Part shown: piece by piece, positions 8,371 to 16,619 of the stretch | Layout: each line of letters begins with the position of its first letter | Numbering within the stretch: the stretch's first letter is position 1 | Position numbers and translations under genes: made by a program | Origin: Lysobacterales bacterium | GTDB lineage: Bacteria > Pseudomonadota > Gammaproteobacteria > Xanthomonadales > SZUA-36 | Assembly: GCA_013001885.1 (NCBI GenBank) | Contig: JABDLD010000051.1 | Span: forward strand, 1-64,000 | Length of the DNA stretch: 64,000 nucleotides | Direction of reading: 5' to 3' | Notes under the pieces: model-generated | The model's database searches: none | Told to the model about the DNA's origin: nothing | Seen by the model: the letters and a program-made list of their open reading frames with translations, nothing else

Positions 8371-8976
8371 ATGGCCATGTTTGACAAACACAAAAGCGGC
8401 AAGCAGACACCCCCTGTTGCCGAGGAGCCCCGGGCAAGTACTCCGGTTCCTGCAAAGAGCACCGCAACGGCGGCCTCCAACACCAAAGTTGCAATGATCG
8501 GCCAGGGAATCAGTATTTCCGGTGACGTCAATGCTGACTCCAGCCTGAAGGTCGAAGGCCGTATCGAAGGACGCAGCGTTCAATGTTCCGGCGAAGTGGA
8601 AGTAGCCGAGACCGGACACGTAATCGCAAATATCATCGGCAAATTAGTGCGGGTTTCCGGCGACGTTTCCGGCGACATCGGCGGCAGCGAACGGGTCATC
8701 ATCACCAAGACCGGACGCGTGCAGGGCAACATTATTGCGCCCCGGGTTCAGCTTGAGGACGGGGCCCTGTTCCGAGGCAGTATTGATATGAATCCGGCAC
8801 AGAAAGCCGGCGCTGACAAACCTGCGGCGGTCAAGCAGCCCGCAGCGAACAAGTCGGTTGCTGACAGTGGTCAGAAAGTCGCGGACGCCCCGGCTGCAAA
8901 CCCGACCGCGAGCCATTCGTCAGCCGCCAAGGATACGGCCAGGAAGGAACCCAGCCTGAATCTGAAAAGCGGCTAG
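8371..8976 (+). CDS. Bactofilin (polymer-forming cytoskeletal protein)
   Basis: The 201-residue protein has the bactofilin core at about residues 35-140, with repeated short beta strands and Gly turns (GDVNADSSLKVEGRIEG, then repeated V-x-GDVSGDIGG patterns) expected of a right-handed beta-helix. An N-terminal tail and a long Ala/Lys-rich C-terminal tail flank it. Bactofilins polymerise without nucleotide and scaffold envelope or polar complexes. AAAGGT precedes the ATG. It is followed closely by an unknown protein and an ABC export cluster, so it could position that machinery; this link is inferred from gene order alone. Confidence 0.9.
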   Translation: MAMFDKHKSGKQTPPVAEEPRASTPVPAKSTATAASNTKVAMIGQGISISGDVNADSSLKVEGRIEGRSVQCSGEVEVAETGHVIANIIGKLVRVSGDVSGDIGGSERVIITKTGRVQGNIIAPRVQLEDGALFRGSIDMNPAQKAGADKPAAVKQPAANKSVADSGQKVADAPAANPTASHSSAAKDTARKEPSLNLKSG

Positions 8977-9034
8977 TTGATCTGTGATCCAAGCCGTCCC
9001 GCCCGGCAACGGACGGTTTAACGAGACACGCTCA

Positions 9035-9670
9035 ATGAGTTCCGTGGCCAGAAAAATCGAAAGGCCGGCCGGTTCCTTCCGGTTGGGTCCGGTCGTCTCG
9101 CGACAGCCGAGCAAGCTACTGCCGTCGATGTTCAAAATGATCGATGTCAACCATCGGCTGACCGTGCTTGAGATCGGTTCGGCATTGCATGAGACCGTAG
9201 ATTTTTTCTCGCAATTCAAATGCAGGCTTCATTTTGTCGATCTATTTAACGAGCCTTTCATGCGGGAGCAGCAGGCCTCGCTGTCCGAAAAAGACTTGAA
9301 GCACGCCTTTGAGGAACAGTTGCGGTTTCCGCCAGGCACCCAAATTGATATCTGCCTGCTTTGGGACTTCCTCTGCTACCTCGACGACCGGGCGCTGCGT
9401 GCGTTCAATTCGGCGCTTCGGCCCTGGCTTCACTTCGGGACGAAAACGCACGGCTTTGGCGTGCACCACCTCGCGATCAGGCTCGAAAACATCCAGTATG
9501 GAGTGATCGACGAGGAAACGCTCAGCATCAGGAAACGGCTTTCAGCCCAAATGCCGTATTACCCCCACTCACAAATTGAAATGCACGAAATGATGAATTG
9601 CTTCGATTTTGAACGGGGGCTGCTGTTGCCAGAGGGTAAGCTCGAAATGCTCCTGAAGCCCAGGGACTGA
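9035..9670 (+). CDS. Degenerate class I methyltransferase-like protein
   Basis: About 211 residues from the ATG at 9035; an alternative GTG at 8984 would add 17 residues and lie eight bases after the bactofilin stop. The middle reads like a Rossmann-type methyltransferase: VLEIGSALHETVDFF in the place of motif I, an acidic end of strand 2 (HFVDLF), and DICLLWDFLCYLDD in the place of motif IV. The glycine-rich SAM loop (GxGxG) is missing, so catalysis with SAM is doubtful. No signal peptide or membrane segment. Sits between bactofilin and the efflux adaptor, probably in the same operon. Confidence 0.65.
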   Translation: MSSVARKIERPAGSFRLGPVVSRQPSKLLPSMFKMIDVNHRLTVLEIGSALHETVDFFSQFKCRLHFVDLFNEPFMREQQASLSEKDLKHAFEEQLRFPPGTQIDICLLWDFLCYLDDRALRAFNSALRPWLHFGTKTHGFGVHHLAIRLENIQYGVIDEETLSIRKRLSAQMPYYPHSQIEMHEMMNCFDFERGLLLPEGKLEMLLKPRD

Positions 9671-9680
9671 GGGCGCGGCC

Positions 9681-10904
9681 GTGGAAAAATCAACCCTCGA
9701 CCAGCTTCGGATAGAGCGCGAACCCGAAAACCAGGCCTCCGGTTCCGGCCGGATCATTCTCCTGGTCGTCATGCTGGCCTTGATAGCGGGTTCGGTCGCC
9801 TATTTTTTCTGGCATCAACAGAGCCGGGCTGTCGAGATCCGGTCGGTTGTGGCAAGAGAGCTCAATACCCAGGTTGCCTCCACCGTTCTCAACGCGTCTG
9901 GCTATGTCACGCCCAGGCGGCAGGCCACCGTTTCTTCCAAGTTCACCGGCAAGGTAATCGAGGTTCTGATCGAAGAAGGCATGCAGGTCGGGGAAGGCCA
10001 GGTGCTGGCCCGCCTGGATGATGTGAACATCCGGGCCAGCTATGAACTCGCTGCAGCACAGCTGTTCTCTTCACGGCAAAGCCTGAAAGAAACCGACACC
10101 CTGTTGCAAGAGGCGCTGCTGAATCGGGACCGGACCTCGCGGCTGCTGGAGAAGGGGTTGGCCAGCGAGGTCGAAATGGATCGCGCAAGGGCTTTGGCAG
10201 GGTCGCTGGAAGCCCAGTTGGGTCGCAAGCGTGCGGACATCGAGGTGGCTTCCCGGCAGCTTGATATCTACAGCCAGCAACTGGAAGACACCATCATCAG
10301 GGCGCCTTTCGCCGGCGTGATCGTGGCCAAGAATGCGCAACCCGGGGAGATGATCTCGCCGGTATCTGCCGGTGGCGGATTTACCCGAACCGGCATTGGC
10401 ACCATTGTTGACATGTCGTCCCTGGAAATCGAAATCGATGTCAACGAAGCCTACATCAACCGCGTGACTGCGGGCCAGGAAGTGGTAGCGACACTGGATG
10501 CCTATCCCGACTGGAAAATTCCCTGCCACGTCATTGCGATCATACCAACGGCGGACCGCCAGCGAGCCACGGTCGAGGTGCGTGTCGGTTTTGATCAACT
10601 GGACCCGAGAATTCTGCCTGACATGGGGGTGAAGGTGGCATTCCAGGAGGTAGACCGGGAGGAAACTGCACGAAGTGAAATATCCGGTTTGCTGGTGCCG
10701 GAAAAAGCGGTAAGAACGCAGGACGGTATGAGTTTCCTGTTCATCGTCAATGACGGCTATGTTGAGCGTCGGGCTGTTTCGCTGAGTGAATCGCGGGGTA
10801 GCGATATTATGGTTAACAGCGGCTTGGCGGCAGGGGAGCGCGTCGTGACCGAGGGACCGCCGGCACTGGCTGACGGTGATGCTGTAAAGGAGAAAGGCAG
10901 GTGA
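9681..10904 (+). CDS. Periplasmic adaptor (MacA/HlyD family) of an ABC exporter
   Basis: The 407-residue protein has one N-terminal membrane anchor (about residues 18-40), then a biotinyl-lipoyl-like half (ASGYVTPRRQATVSSKFTG), a coiled-coil hairpin around residues 110-200, the second lipoyl half with APFAGVI, and beta-barrel domains. This is the membrane-fusion layout of MacA-type adaptors that link inner-membrane MacB-like pumps to an outer-membrane channel. The GTG start lies 10 bases after the upstream stop. The end overlaps the ATPase gene by four bases. No dedicated outer-membrane channel is encoded in this operon. Confidence 0.88.
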   Translation: MEKSTLDQLRIEREPENQASGSGRIILLVVMLALIAGSVAYFFWHQQSRAVEIRSVVARELNTQVASTVLNASGYVTPRRQATVSSKFTGKVIEVLIEEGMQVGEGQVLARLDDVNIRASYELAAAQLFSSRQSLKETDTLLQEALLNRDRTSRLLEKGLASEVEMDRARALAGSLEAQLGRKRADIEVASRQLDIYSQQLEDTIIRAPFAGVIVAKNAQPGEMISPVSAGGGFTRTGIGTIVDMSSLEIEIDVNEAYINRVTAGQEVVATLDAYPDWKIPCHVIAIIPTADRQRATVEVRVGFDQLDPRILPDMGVKVAFQEVDREETARSEISGLLVPEKAVRTQDGMSFLFIVNDGYVERRAVSLSESRGSDIMVNSGLAAGERVVTEGPPALADGDAVKEKGR

Positions 10905-11599
10905 ATGTGAGCAAAAAAGAACTCGTTACAATCCACAACGTGGACAAGATATTCAAGCGAGGTTCAGAGGAAATACATGTTCTGGGCGGCCTTGACCTGC
11001 AGATACCTGAAGGTGAATTTCTTGCGTTGATGGGTCCCTCCGGATCCGGCAAGTCGACACTGCTTAATCTGATTGGTGGGCTGGACCGGCCAAGCCAGGG
11101 TTCGGTCATCGTCGGCGGCGAGCCTATCGACAAGTTATCCGAACGTAAGCTGGCTTCATGGCGGGCCCGCCACGTCGGGCTGGTGTTCCAGTTTTATAAC
11201 CTGATGCCGGTATTGACCGCTCAGAAAAACGTGGAATTACCGTTGTTGCTGACCGGCCTTTCGCGCTCCGAGCGTCGGAAGCGGTCCGCCATCGCGCTCG
11301 ACATCGTGGGCCTTTCCCACCGCAAGGGCCATTATCCCCGCACGCTCTCCGGCGGCGAACAGCAGCGGGTAGGCATCGCCCGGGCGATCGTAACCGACCC
11401 GACCCTGCTGCTGTGCGATGAGCCCACCGGCGATCTTGACCGCAAATCCGGGGATGAAATTCTTGATTTGCTGCAGGCGCTGAACAAGGAACAGGGTAAG
11501 ACCATCGTCATGGTGACTCATGATATTCACGCGGCCGCCCGCGCCTCGCGCACGCTTTACCTGAACAAGGGCAAGCTCTCAACGGAAGCTGAAGAGTAG
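10901..11599 (+). CDS. ABC transporter ATPase, MacB/LolD type
   Basis: The 232-residue cytoplasmic ATPase has Walker [10 protein letters not shown], the Q-loop in VFQFYNLMP, signature LSGGEQQR, Walker [13 protein letters not shown] and the switch His in MVTHD. This is the clade of MacB, LolD and FtsE ATPases that work with FtsX-fold permeases. It overlaps the adaptor gene and is followed by two permeases, so the pump is probably a split MacB with two different permease subunits. The GTG start at 10901 is used; a second GTG two codons on is also possible. Confidence 0.92.
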   Translation: MNVSKKELVTIHNVDKIFKRGSEEIHVLGGLDLQIPEGEFLALMGPSGSGKSTLLNLIGGLDRPSQGSVIVGGEPIDKLSERKLASWRARHVGLVFQFYNLMPVLTAQKNVELPLLLTGLSRSERRKRSAIALDIVGLSHRKGHYPRTLSGGEQQRVGIARAIVTDPTLLLCDEPTGDLDRKSGDEILDLLQALNKEQGKTIVMVTHDIHAAARASRTLYLNKGKLSTEAEE

Positions 11600-11610
11600 G
11601 AGGCGCGGCT

Positions 11611-12762
11611 ATGAAGTATCTTTATTTGATCTGGAGCAACCTGAAGCGCAAGAAAATCCGCACAATCCTGACGCTGCTTTCGATCATGGTGGCCTTCATG
11701 TTGTTCGGATACCTGGGGGCGATAAAACAGGGGTTCAGCCAGGGTGTTGACGTGGCTGGCCTGGACCGGTTGGTCGTGCGGCATAAGATCTCGATTATCC
11801 AGTTGCTGCCCCAATCCTATGAGTCGCGCATCGAGCAGATCGAAGGCGTTGAAGAAGCGGTTCATCAAACCTGGTTTGGCGGCGTCTATCAAAAACCAAG
11901 CAATTTTTTCGCACAGTTGCCGGTGAATCCCGGGGAATACCTGGAGATGTATCCTGAATTCCTGATCAGCGAGGCGGAAAAACAGGCCTGGCTCAGCACG
12001 CGCAGTGGGGCGATAGCCGGCAGGAAAATAGCGGAACGATTCGGCTGGAAAGTGGGCGATCGAATTCCGATCAACGCGACCATCTGGACCAAGAAAGGCG
12101 GAGAGGTCACCTGGGAATTCGACCTGGTCGGCATCTATGACGGGGCCGAAAAAGGCACCGACACCACCCAGTTCCTGTTCCGCTACGATTTTTTCGATGA
12201 AGCACGCCAGTTCGGCCAGGGCCTGGTGGGCTGGTACTCGGTCCGTATTTCAGACCCGTCGAAATCGGCGGAAATAGCCGCATTGATCGATGCGGAATTT
12301 GCCAATTCGCCTGCCGAAACCAAGTCGGAAGCGGAGGGCGCTTTTGTTCAGGGATTTGCAGATCAAATCGGGGACATCGGGTTCATCATGACGGCGATAA
12401 TCATCGCGGTGTTCTTCACGATGTTGCTGGTGGCCGGAAACACGATGGCCTATGCGGTCAGGGAGCGAACGAACGAACTGGCAATGCTCAAGGCCATCGG
12501 GTTCAGTGACGGCCGCGTACTCGGGCTCGTACTCGGGGAATCCTTCGTGTTGACCGGCATCGGCGGAGCGCTCGGCCTGGCGCTGGCCTGGCTGATGGTA
12601 TCCGCCGGCGACCCCACCAACGGGGCATTGCCGTTTTTCTTTATCCCCGTCAACTACCTGCTGATCGGGGTTTTCCTGGTCGGAGTGATGGCGCTGGTAG
12701 CAGGAATATTGCCGGCCCTGCAGGCGCAGCGGCTGCGCATTGCTGACGCACTGAGGAGATAG
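11611..12762 (+). CDS. ABC transporter permease, FtsX/MacB type (first)
   Basis: The 383-residue protein has an N-terminal membrane helix (about residues 15-40), a large periplasmic MacB_PCD-like domain, and three C-terminal helices of the FtsX fold. The NELAMLKAIGFSDGRV segment is the conserved cytoplasmic coupling loop of this family. It would form a heterodimer with the permease encoded next, driven by the ATPase upstream. AGGAGG is eight bases from the ATG. Substrate unknown: MacB-type pumps export macrolides, lipopeptides, toxins or lipoproteins. Confidence 0.88.
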   Translation: MKYLYLIWSNLKRKKIRTILTLLSIMVAFMLFGYLGAIKQGFSQGVDVAGLDRLVVRHKISIIQLLPQSYESRIEQIEGVEEAVHQTWFGGVYQKPSNFFAQLPVNPGEYLEMYPEFLISEAEKQAWLSTRSGAIAGRKIAERFGWKVGDRIPINATIWTKKGGEVTWEFDLVGIYDGAEKGTDTTQFLFRYDFFDEARQFGQGLVGWYSVRISDPSKSAEIAALIDAEFANSPAETKSEAEGAFVQGFADQIGDIGFIMTAIIIAVFFTMLLVAGNTMAYAVRERTNELAMLKAIGFSDGRVLGLVLGESFVLTGIGGALGLALAWLMVSAGDPTNGALPFFFIPVNYLLIGVFLVGVMALVAGILPALQAQRLRIADALRR

Positions 12763-12765
12763 AAA

Positions 12766-13965
12766 GTGAATCGGCTGCTGAATTGGTTTTCACAAATTGT
12801 TTCGATCACCCTGTTCAACGTGCGCAGCCTGCCGCAGCGAATCGGTTCTTCACTGACTGCGGTGCTGGGCATCGCCGGAGTCGTTGCGGTTCTGGTGGGC
12901 GTTTTGTCAATCGCCCAGGGTATTCTGCGCACGATGGAGCGGTCTGTCTCCCCGGATAACGTCGTGGTGCTGCGAAGCGGGGCAACGTACGAAATGATGA
13001 GCGGACTGAGCGGGGACGACGCGCGGTTCATTTCCGAGGGACCCGGGCTGGCGCGGGACGAGAGCGGTCCACTGGCATCCCCAGAGTTATTTGTCGTGAT
13101 CAACCTGCCGATGCGTTCAACCGGCAGTGATGCGAACGTGCCGCTGCGCGGTGTATCGCTGATTGCTCCGGACCTGCGCAGCGGCTTCAGGATTGTCGAA
13201 GGCCGGATGTTCGAGCCCGGCCTGAACGAGTTGATCGTCGGCGTGGGCTCACAGCGCGAAATAGTTGGCCTTGAAGTGGGATCGACGATCACCGTGGCGC
13301 AGGAAGAATGGCCAATCGTCGGCGCGTTCGAAGCCGGCGGCGGTCTGGCGGAAAGCGAAATCTGGGTGGATGCGGCCGTACTGCAGCCGGCCTACCGCCG
13401 CGGAAATTCATACCAGGTGGTTTACGCAAAACTGAAGTCGCCCGATTCATTCCAGGAATATAAGGATGCGCTGACCAGTGACCCGCGCCTGAACGTCAAA
13501 CCGGTGCTCGAAGCCGATTACTATGAAGAGCAATCCGCCTTGCTCTACAACCTGATCACCGGGCTGGGCACCTTGATCGCGGTGATCATGAGTCTTGGCG
13601 CCATGTTTGGCGCGTTGAACACGATGTACACCGCCATCTCATCCCGCTCTCGTGAAATAGCGACACTGCGTGCCCTGGGCTTTCATGCCAGCCCGGTGGT
13701 GATATCCGTGCTGATGGAGTCGCTGTTCCTGGCGCTGGTAGGCGGCATCATCGGAGCTCTGGCCGCCTGGCTGGTTTTTGACGGATATCGTGCGGCGACT
13801 CTGAACTTCTCCAGCTTCAGCCAGGTCGCCTTCGCCTTCGATGTTTCACCTTCACTTTTGATTCGCGGCATTGTATTCGCAATGGTCATCGGTTTGATCG
13901 GCGGATTATTTCCCGCGATCAGGGCGGCTCGCCAACCTGTCGCAACGGCTTTGCGCGAACTTTAA
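12766..13965 (+). CDS. ABC transporter permease, FtsX/MacB type (second)
   Basis: The 399-residue protein has the same layout as its neighbour, with an N-terminal helix, a periplasmic domain and three C-terminal helices. The coupling loop reads SREIATLRALGFHASPVV. It starts three bases after the previous stop with a GTG. Two distinct permeases with a single ATPase suggest a heterodimeric channel. It ends the operon; a weak AACC/GGTT hairpin followed by a T-run at about 13964-13984 may help termination. Confidence 0.88.
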   Translation: MNRLLNWFSQIVSITLFNVRSLPQRIGSSLTAVLGIAGVVAVLVGVLSIAQGILRTMERSVSPDNVVVLRSGATYEMMSGLSGDDARFISEGPGLARDESGPLASPELFVVINLPMRSTGSDANVPLRGVSLIAPDLRSGFRIVEGRMFEPGLNELIVGVGSQREIVGLEVGSTITVAQEEWPIVGAFEAGGGLAESEIWVDAAVLQPAYRRGNSYQVVYAKLKSPDSFQEYKDALTSDPRLNVKPVLEADYYEEQSALLYNLITGLGTLIAVIMSLGAMFGALNTMYTAISSRSREIATLRALGFHASPVVISVLMESLFLALVGGIIGALAAWLVFDGYRAATLNFSSFSQVAFAFDVSPSLLIRGIVFAMVIGLIGGLFPAIRAARQPVATALREL

Positions 13966-14053
13966 CCCGCAGAAAGGTTTTTTTGCCGGCCGTTCCGTCA
14001 CGACCCCCACCAGGCGGTTTTCCTGAATTTGTCACGATATCACGTGGTTAGGC

Positions 14054-14082
14054 TTGACTTTTTATCCCATTTGGATTATTAC
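14054..14082 (+). promoter_or_regulatory. Sigma-70-like promoter of the small unit
   Basis: TTGACT (14054-14059) and TATTAC (14077-14082) are separated by 17 bases, matching the -35 box at five of six and the -10 box at four of six positions. It lies in a 530-base region without large genes and points at the small reading frame at 14223. Transcription would start near 14089. Confidence 0.5.
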
Positions 14083-14122
14083 AGTACGCACATGATCTAC
14101 CAGTCATGAGTTAGTGAGTACT
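14083..14122 (+). repeat. Nested inverted repeats at the start of the small transcript
   Basis: AGTAC (14083-14087) pairs with GTACT (14118-14122), and inside it CATGA (14091-14095) pairs with TCATG (14104-14108). The predicted start site falls within the structure, so it may be an operator or part of a 5' stem-loop. Each arm is only five bases, so chance cannot be excluded. Confidence 0.35.
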
Positions 14123-14222
14123 TTTAGAAATACCGTGGAAAAGGATCTTCCCCGGAATTGGATCAGGATGATTTCCAAAATATCCGCTGCGTCAGAACGC
14201 GGCACCAAATTGGGCAAAAGAT

Positions 14223-14399
14223 ATGGAATCCTCCAAACGTTTCCTGTTGCAGGCAGAAGTCGAGTATTGGCATGAAATGCTGAGACTCAATGGCACTCGC
14301 GTTTCTCCAAACAAACAAGAAGAAATGCGGAGCTACCTGAAAAGGGCGGTGCGATCACTGCATGCGAGCGAGGCAGCAGAATTTAGAATTGCAGCCTGA
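14223..14399 (+). CDS. Small protein, 58 residues, unknown
   Basis: An ATG at 14223 opens a 58-codon frame ending in TGA at 14397. The product is helical and charged, with heptad-like spacing (EVEYWHEMLRLNG then EEMRSYLKRAVRSL) and no signal peptide. Unlike most random frames here, it is flanked by its own promoter-like sequence (14054-14082) and a terminator (14433-14461). The ribosome site is weak (only GGGCAAAAG before the ATG). The unit could instead be a regulatory RNA with a fortuitous frame. I do not recognise the sequence. Confidence 0.5.
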   Translation: MESSKRFLLQAEVEYWHEMLRLNGTRVSPNKQEEMRSYLKRAVRSLHASEAAEFRIAA

Positions 14400-14432
14400 C
14401 GGCTGAGTTCGCTTCGACTACAATCTATGTTA

Positions 14433-14461
14433 CCGGGTTCCTTTCGGAACACCGGCGTTTT
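14433..14461 (+). terminator. Rho-independent terminator of the small unit
   Basis: CCGGGTTCC pairs with GGAAC-A-CCGG (nine pairs, one bulged A) around a TTTC loop, and CGTTTT follows. It lies 34 bases after the stop of the 58-residue frame and before the next gene's ribosome site. Confidence 0.65.
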
Positions 14462-14494
14462 CGCATTTCCCCATTCTTCAGTTGGAGTAATTAC

Positions 14495-15250
14495 ATGACA
14501 CGCGTATTGATGATCCTTTTATTACTGGTTTCCGCTTTCGCCCACGCGAGCGACTTTTCTTCGGTTGAAACAAAGCTGGAAGCAGCAATGAATGCTGACG
14601 TCCGAAGCGAAGCTGAAAAAGATCGGGATCGTAACCGCCGTCCCGTCGATACCCTGGAATTTTTTGGATTACGGGATGACATGAAAGTCGTCGAACTGCT
14701 TCCGGGCGGCGGCTGGTACACCAAACTTCTGGCCCCGGTATTGGCTGAAAACGGCGAACTTTACGTCGCGCTGGGCACCGGGCGAGTCGAGGAAAGACTG
14801 CTCAACCAGGAAGGCTTTGACAAAGTAAAAGTAACGGCTAAAGAGGCCAGGGTTTTTCGGCCGGAAGGCTCCAGGACCTACGCGCTGGAGATCGACGGTC
14901 TTGGCGTTGAAGATGCCGACATCGTTTTCACCTTTCGAAACTATCATAACTTCGGCCCCGAAGGGCGCACCGCGATGAACAGGGCGGTGTTCGACGCACT
15001 CAAGCCGGGTGGCGTATATGCCGTGGTCGATCACACCCGCAGGCATATGGAAGCGGATAATGATGAAAACCGCAGGCGCATGGATCCGTTGCGCGCGATC
15101 CTGGAGATTGAAGCCGCCGGTTTCGATTTCGTCGATTTTTCCGATCTCCATTTCAGGCCTGATGATGAACTTCGTTACGAAGTCGGGCGGAAAACAGTGA
15201 CCGGCAACACGGACCGCTGGACGCTAAAATTCGTAAAACCGACTGATTGA
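14495..15250 (+). CDS. Exported class I methyltransferase-like protein
   Basis: The 251-residue protein starts with a clear signal peptide (LLLLVSAFAHA, cleavage near residue 19). The mature part has a SAM-methyltransferase fold: motif I as VVELLPGGGWYTKLL (about 65-79), acidic motif regions, and DIVFTFRNYHNF, then a late DALKPGGVYAVVDH. This matches a family of predicted methyltransferases (COG4798-like) often found with signal peptides. What SAM source or substrate it would have outside the cytoplasm is unknown. GGAG precedes the ATG by nine bases. It sits 10 bases before the three-repeat exported protein and may share its transcript. Confidence 0.8.
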   Translation: MTRVLMILLLLVSAFAHASDFSSVETKLEAAMNADVRSEAEKDRDRNRRPVDTLEFFGLRDDMKVVELLPGGGWYTKLLAPVLAENGELYVALGTGRVEERLLNQEGFDKVKVTAKEARVFRPEGSRTYALEIDGLGVEDADIVFTFRNYHNFGPEGRTAMNRAVFDALKPGGVYAVVDHTRRHMEADNDENRRRMDPLRAILEIEAAGFDFVDFSDLHFRPDDELRYEVGRKTVTGNTDRWTLKFVKPTD

Positions 15251-15260
15251 ACCGGCAGCG

Positions 15261-16619
15261 ATGTTGTTTACGCCATGGCGATCCGGATGGGTTGCGGTCG
15301 TTCTGTCATTGCTGGTTTCGCACGCGCAGGCCCAGCTGAACTTCAACCCTCCCCGGATCGTCGTCGCTGACCGCGCGATGGAGTTGATGCTTATCGATGG
15401 CCCGCCTGCGCGAGTAGCCATTCCGGCAACCGGGCTGGAGTTCGTTGTCAATACAGACCGGGACGTGTTCTACAGCCGGAAAAACGATACCTGGTATCTT
15501 TTGCGAGACGGGTTTTGGCTTAAAAACAGCATGCTGGCCAGCGGAGACTGGATCAACACGGCCGATCTGCCGAGTGATTTTCTGACCCTGCAAGTCAGTT
15601 CAGACTGGCCTCAGGTCGCTGCGGCAATGCCCGCCCGGCAGGCCGTTTCACCGCCGCTTCCGTTTACGATCAGTTATGAGCCGACCGAACTGGTCCTGAT
15701 CGATGGGGTGATGAAACTCGAGCCCGTAACAGACGGCGGGTTGCAGTTCGTAGCGAACACGGACAGTGATCTGTTCCGGTATCAGGACCGTTACTACCTG
15801 TTGCTGTCCGGCCGCTGGTTCAGCACCAGGGACTTCAAACGGCAATGGTCCACAGTCAGGAATCTGCCCGGGGAATTTGCAAGAATTCCGCCCGGCCACC
15901 GCAAGGCCAGAGTAATGGCATCGGTGCCGGGCACACCCCAGGCGGAACGGGCGGTGGCGGAGGCTGCAAAACCGAAACGCGCCGTTGTGGCTTTGGGAGA
16001 CGGCAGCAAGCTGGAAGTTCCGTACGTTGGGGAACCGAGTTTTGTCGGGATCGAGGCAACCACGCTGCTCCGCGCCGAAAACACGCCGTTCCAGGTGATC
16101 CGGCACAACAATTACTATTATCTCTGTTTCGAAGGAGCCTGGTATTCGTCAACGGACCCCCGGTCGGGTTGGCGGGCTGCAAGCGAAATCCCCGAGGCCA
16201 TTTATACCATTCCGCCTACCGACCCGGCTTATAACGTGACTTTTGTCCGGGTCGAGTCATTTGACGACAGCAGCGGACAGGCCGCCTACACCAGCACCAG
16301 CGGTTACTACAGCCGTTATTACACCGGCTCTACCATGGTTTACGGCACCGGCTGGTACTATCCGGGCTACTACAACCGGTCGGTGTACTGGCGCTACCCG
16401 CAGACCTACGGCTATCGGTACGGGGCTCCCTGGGGGATTTACTATCCCTACGGTTACAGCCATTCGGAGACCTATGATATTGAGACCCGGGAAAAGGACT
16501 GGGAGTGGGACCTGAACGGCAACAAGCGCCGGGTATACCACTACGGGCCACGAAACCACATCGGTTCTGGCGAATACCGGATGCCGGCGAGCGAAAATTA
16601 CAAAGGTGATGGGAAGTGA
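15261..16619 (+). CDS. Exported three-repeat protein with Tyr-rich tail, unknown function
   Basis: A 452-residue protein with a signal peptide ending near HAQAQ (residue 25). Three related modules of about 70 residues follow, at roughly 40-112, 141-213 and 258-325. Each has an L-x-x-IDG or equivalent strand, an F-V-x-NTD-type segment (ATGLEFVVNTD, GGLQFVANTD; FQVIRHN in the third), a Y-Y-L-L-x-x-G-x-W core and a closing LP/IP motif. The tail (about 340-400) is very rich in Tyr, Gly and Trp-Tyr pairs. It overlaps the start of the RND adaptor gene by four bases, so it belongs to the efflux operon. I know no assigned function; surface binding or envelope anchoring is a guess. Confidence 0.75.
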   Translation: MLFTPWRSGWVAVVLSLLVSHAQAQLNFNPPRIVVADRAMELMLIDGPPARVAIPATGLEFVVNTDRDVFYSRKNDTWYLLRDGFWLKNSMLASGDWINTADLPSDFLTLQVSSDWPQVAAAMPARQAVSPPLPFTISYEPTELVLIDGVMKLEPVTDGGLQFVANTDSDLFRYQDRYYLLLSGRWFSTRDFKRQWSTVRNLPGEFARIPPGHRKARVMASVPGTPQAERAVAEAAKPKRAVVALGDGSKLEVPYVGEPSFVGIEATTLLRAENTPFQVIRHNNYYYLCFEGAWYSSTDPRSGWRAASEIPEAIYTIPPTDPAYNVTFVRVESFDDSSGQAAYTSTSGYYSRYYTGSTMVYGTGWYYPGYYNRSVYWRYPQTYGYRYGAPWGIYYPYGYSHSETYDIETREKDWEWDLNGNKRRVYHYGPRNHIGSGEYRMPASENYKGDGK

